From: Bacillus dicomae
Lineage (GTDB): Bacteria > Bacillota > Bacilli > Bacillales > Bacillaceae_G
Length of the DNA: 64,000 bases
Direction: 5' to 3'
NCBI RefSeq assembly: GCF_006494425.1
Contig: NZ_VHIV01000007.1
Coordinates: 1-64,000 of the forward strand
Below the pieces are notes generated by a model. The model made no database searches. It was given only the letters and a program-made list of their open reading frames with translations, and was not told the DNA's origin. Every line of letters starts with the position of its first letter. Position 1 is the first letter of the stretch. This document shows, one piece after another, positions 63,539-64,000 of the stretch. The translations under genes and the position numbers were made by a program.

Positions 63539-63747
63539 TCCACCATCTCATCAACTTTTTACTTTTATTATAAGGACTTCAACTACTTAATTTCCACAAA
63601 ATTCTGAATTTAATAATTTGAATATTACAAACTTAAAAATACTATCCTCATAAATTTTTTATTTTTATATACCATATTTTATATTTACCTCACTATTTAT
63701 AGGTAGTAAAATTCTCATTTCAAAACTCGGCTGGAGCAAAATAGTAA

Positions 63748-63792
63748 AAAAGATACTCTCCCAATAGTCTATCCACTATTTAGAGAGTATCC
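63748..63792 (-). terminator. Terminator of the YhhN-family gene
   Basis: Stem GGATACTCTC/GAGAGTATCT (minus strand) around a long loop, then Ts. Confidence 0.75.
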
Positions 63793-63794
63793 TT

Positions 63795-64000
63795 TTATAT
63801 TCCCACATATACAATACACATTTGAGCCGCTACGTATGTAAACCAAATCCAAAGTGGTTCATACTTTAATTTGCGTCCTCCAATATCTGTCACGCCAATA
63901 ATAAAATCAGAAATCACAAATAGTAAACCACCAAAAGCTGGTATCCACCATATTCCTGTATTCTCATAGTATAAGGCGAATGCAAAGCAAGCCATTCCTC
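63795..64000 (-). CDS. YhhN/TMEM86 family protein (lysoplasmalogenase-like), 3' part only
   Basis: The last 66-68 codons are in the window and the frame remains open at the right edge. The segment holds two or three membrane helices and FGGLLFVISDFIIG, a typical YhhN block with the conserved Asp. Full-length members have about 200-220 residues, so two thirds lie outside. The internal ATG at 63995 directly abuts GAGGA and is not a start. Known members hydrolyse lysoplasmalogens; the substrate here is not known. Confidence 0.75.
   Translation of the reverse strand, partial: GMACFAFALYYENTGIWWIPAFGGLLFVISDFIIGVTDIGGRKLKYEPLWIWFTYVAAQMCIVYVGI

Overview
The window comes from a low-GC, spore-forming Firmicute, and gene content points to the Bacillus cereus group (cereus, anthracis or thuringiensis). 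Three things support this. Gene order follows the B. subtilis ygz-perR-ygaF-gsaB-ygaE-ygaD-ygaC-ygaB, sspE-yfhS-mutY-yfhP-yfhJ-sspK-yfhH-recX-yfhF and yfj/yfk blocks. Proteins such as UgtP and the second-type TruA have the lengths expected for this group. Copies of the group-specific bcr1 repeat are present. No phage, plasmid, transposase or CRISPR array was seen, so this is mostly chromosomal backbone. All family and synteny statements are from memory; no database search was run.

Layout. 1-200: upstream edge of a leftward rRNA operon, with its leader and tandem promoters. 0.37-2.6 kb: ygzB, perR with its own Per box, a Bcp/YgaF peroxidase and a small K+ channel. 2.6-5.2 kb: a three-gene ABC-2 exporter. 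5.4-14.4 kb: gsaB, a stand-alone glutamate synthase large subunit, ygaE (aromatic acid exporter type) and ygaD (ABC exporter). 14.5-21.7 kb: ygaC, ygaB, spore proteins SspE and SspK, mutY with an intact bcr1 element at its stop codon, yfhP, yfhJ, yfhH, recX and yfhF. 21.8-25.5 kb: an amidohydrolase, a tRNA-like RNA that competes with its own terminator, a GNAT enzyme, yfhE, an intergenic cluster of DnaA boxes and ugtP. 25.9-29 kb: pflA and pflB (anaerobic pyruvate metabolism).

29.3-35.2 kb is a leftward six-gene operon. It holds two small barrel-like proteins, a UDP-HexNAc 6-dehydrogenase, an SDR decarboxylase/epimerase, and two paralogous glycosyltransferases, each made of two fused GT2 domains. 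It probably makes and transfers an unusual amino-sugar, perhaps to the spore surface. 35.4-41.8 kb: a membrane-anchored serine hydrolase, a CcpA-controlled PTS transporter, glutaminase, DUF3969, yfhD, ytaF and an HTH-DUF1232 regulator. 41.9-46.8 kb is a sigma-54 (SigL) module: a RocR-like activator divergent from a lipoyl-like protein, an amino acid permease and an M20 deacylase, with a recognisable -24/-12 promoter. 46.9-59.7 kb: small membrane proteins, a lipoprotein, truA, RlmCD-type methyltransferase, yfjP, pdaA, fumarase, yfkAB, yfkD, a Ca2+/H+ exchanger and others. 60.1-62.9 kb: a large TPR protein with a decayed dynamin-like GTPase domain. The right end has a signal peptidase I and the 3' part of a YhhN-family gene.

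Most noteworthy: four bcr1-family copies, three of which begin at or within 1 nt of a gene's stop codon in the sense direction; the tRNA-like/terminator switch at 23.05-23.17 kb; seven DnaA boxes in about 190 bp; the tandem-GT2 operon; and the TPR/pseudo-dynamin protein.
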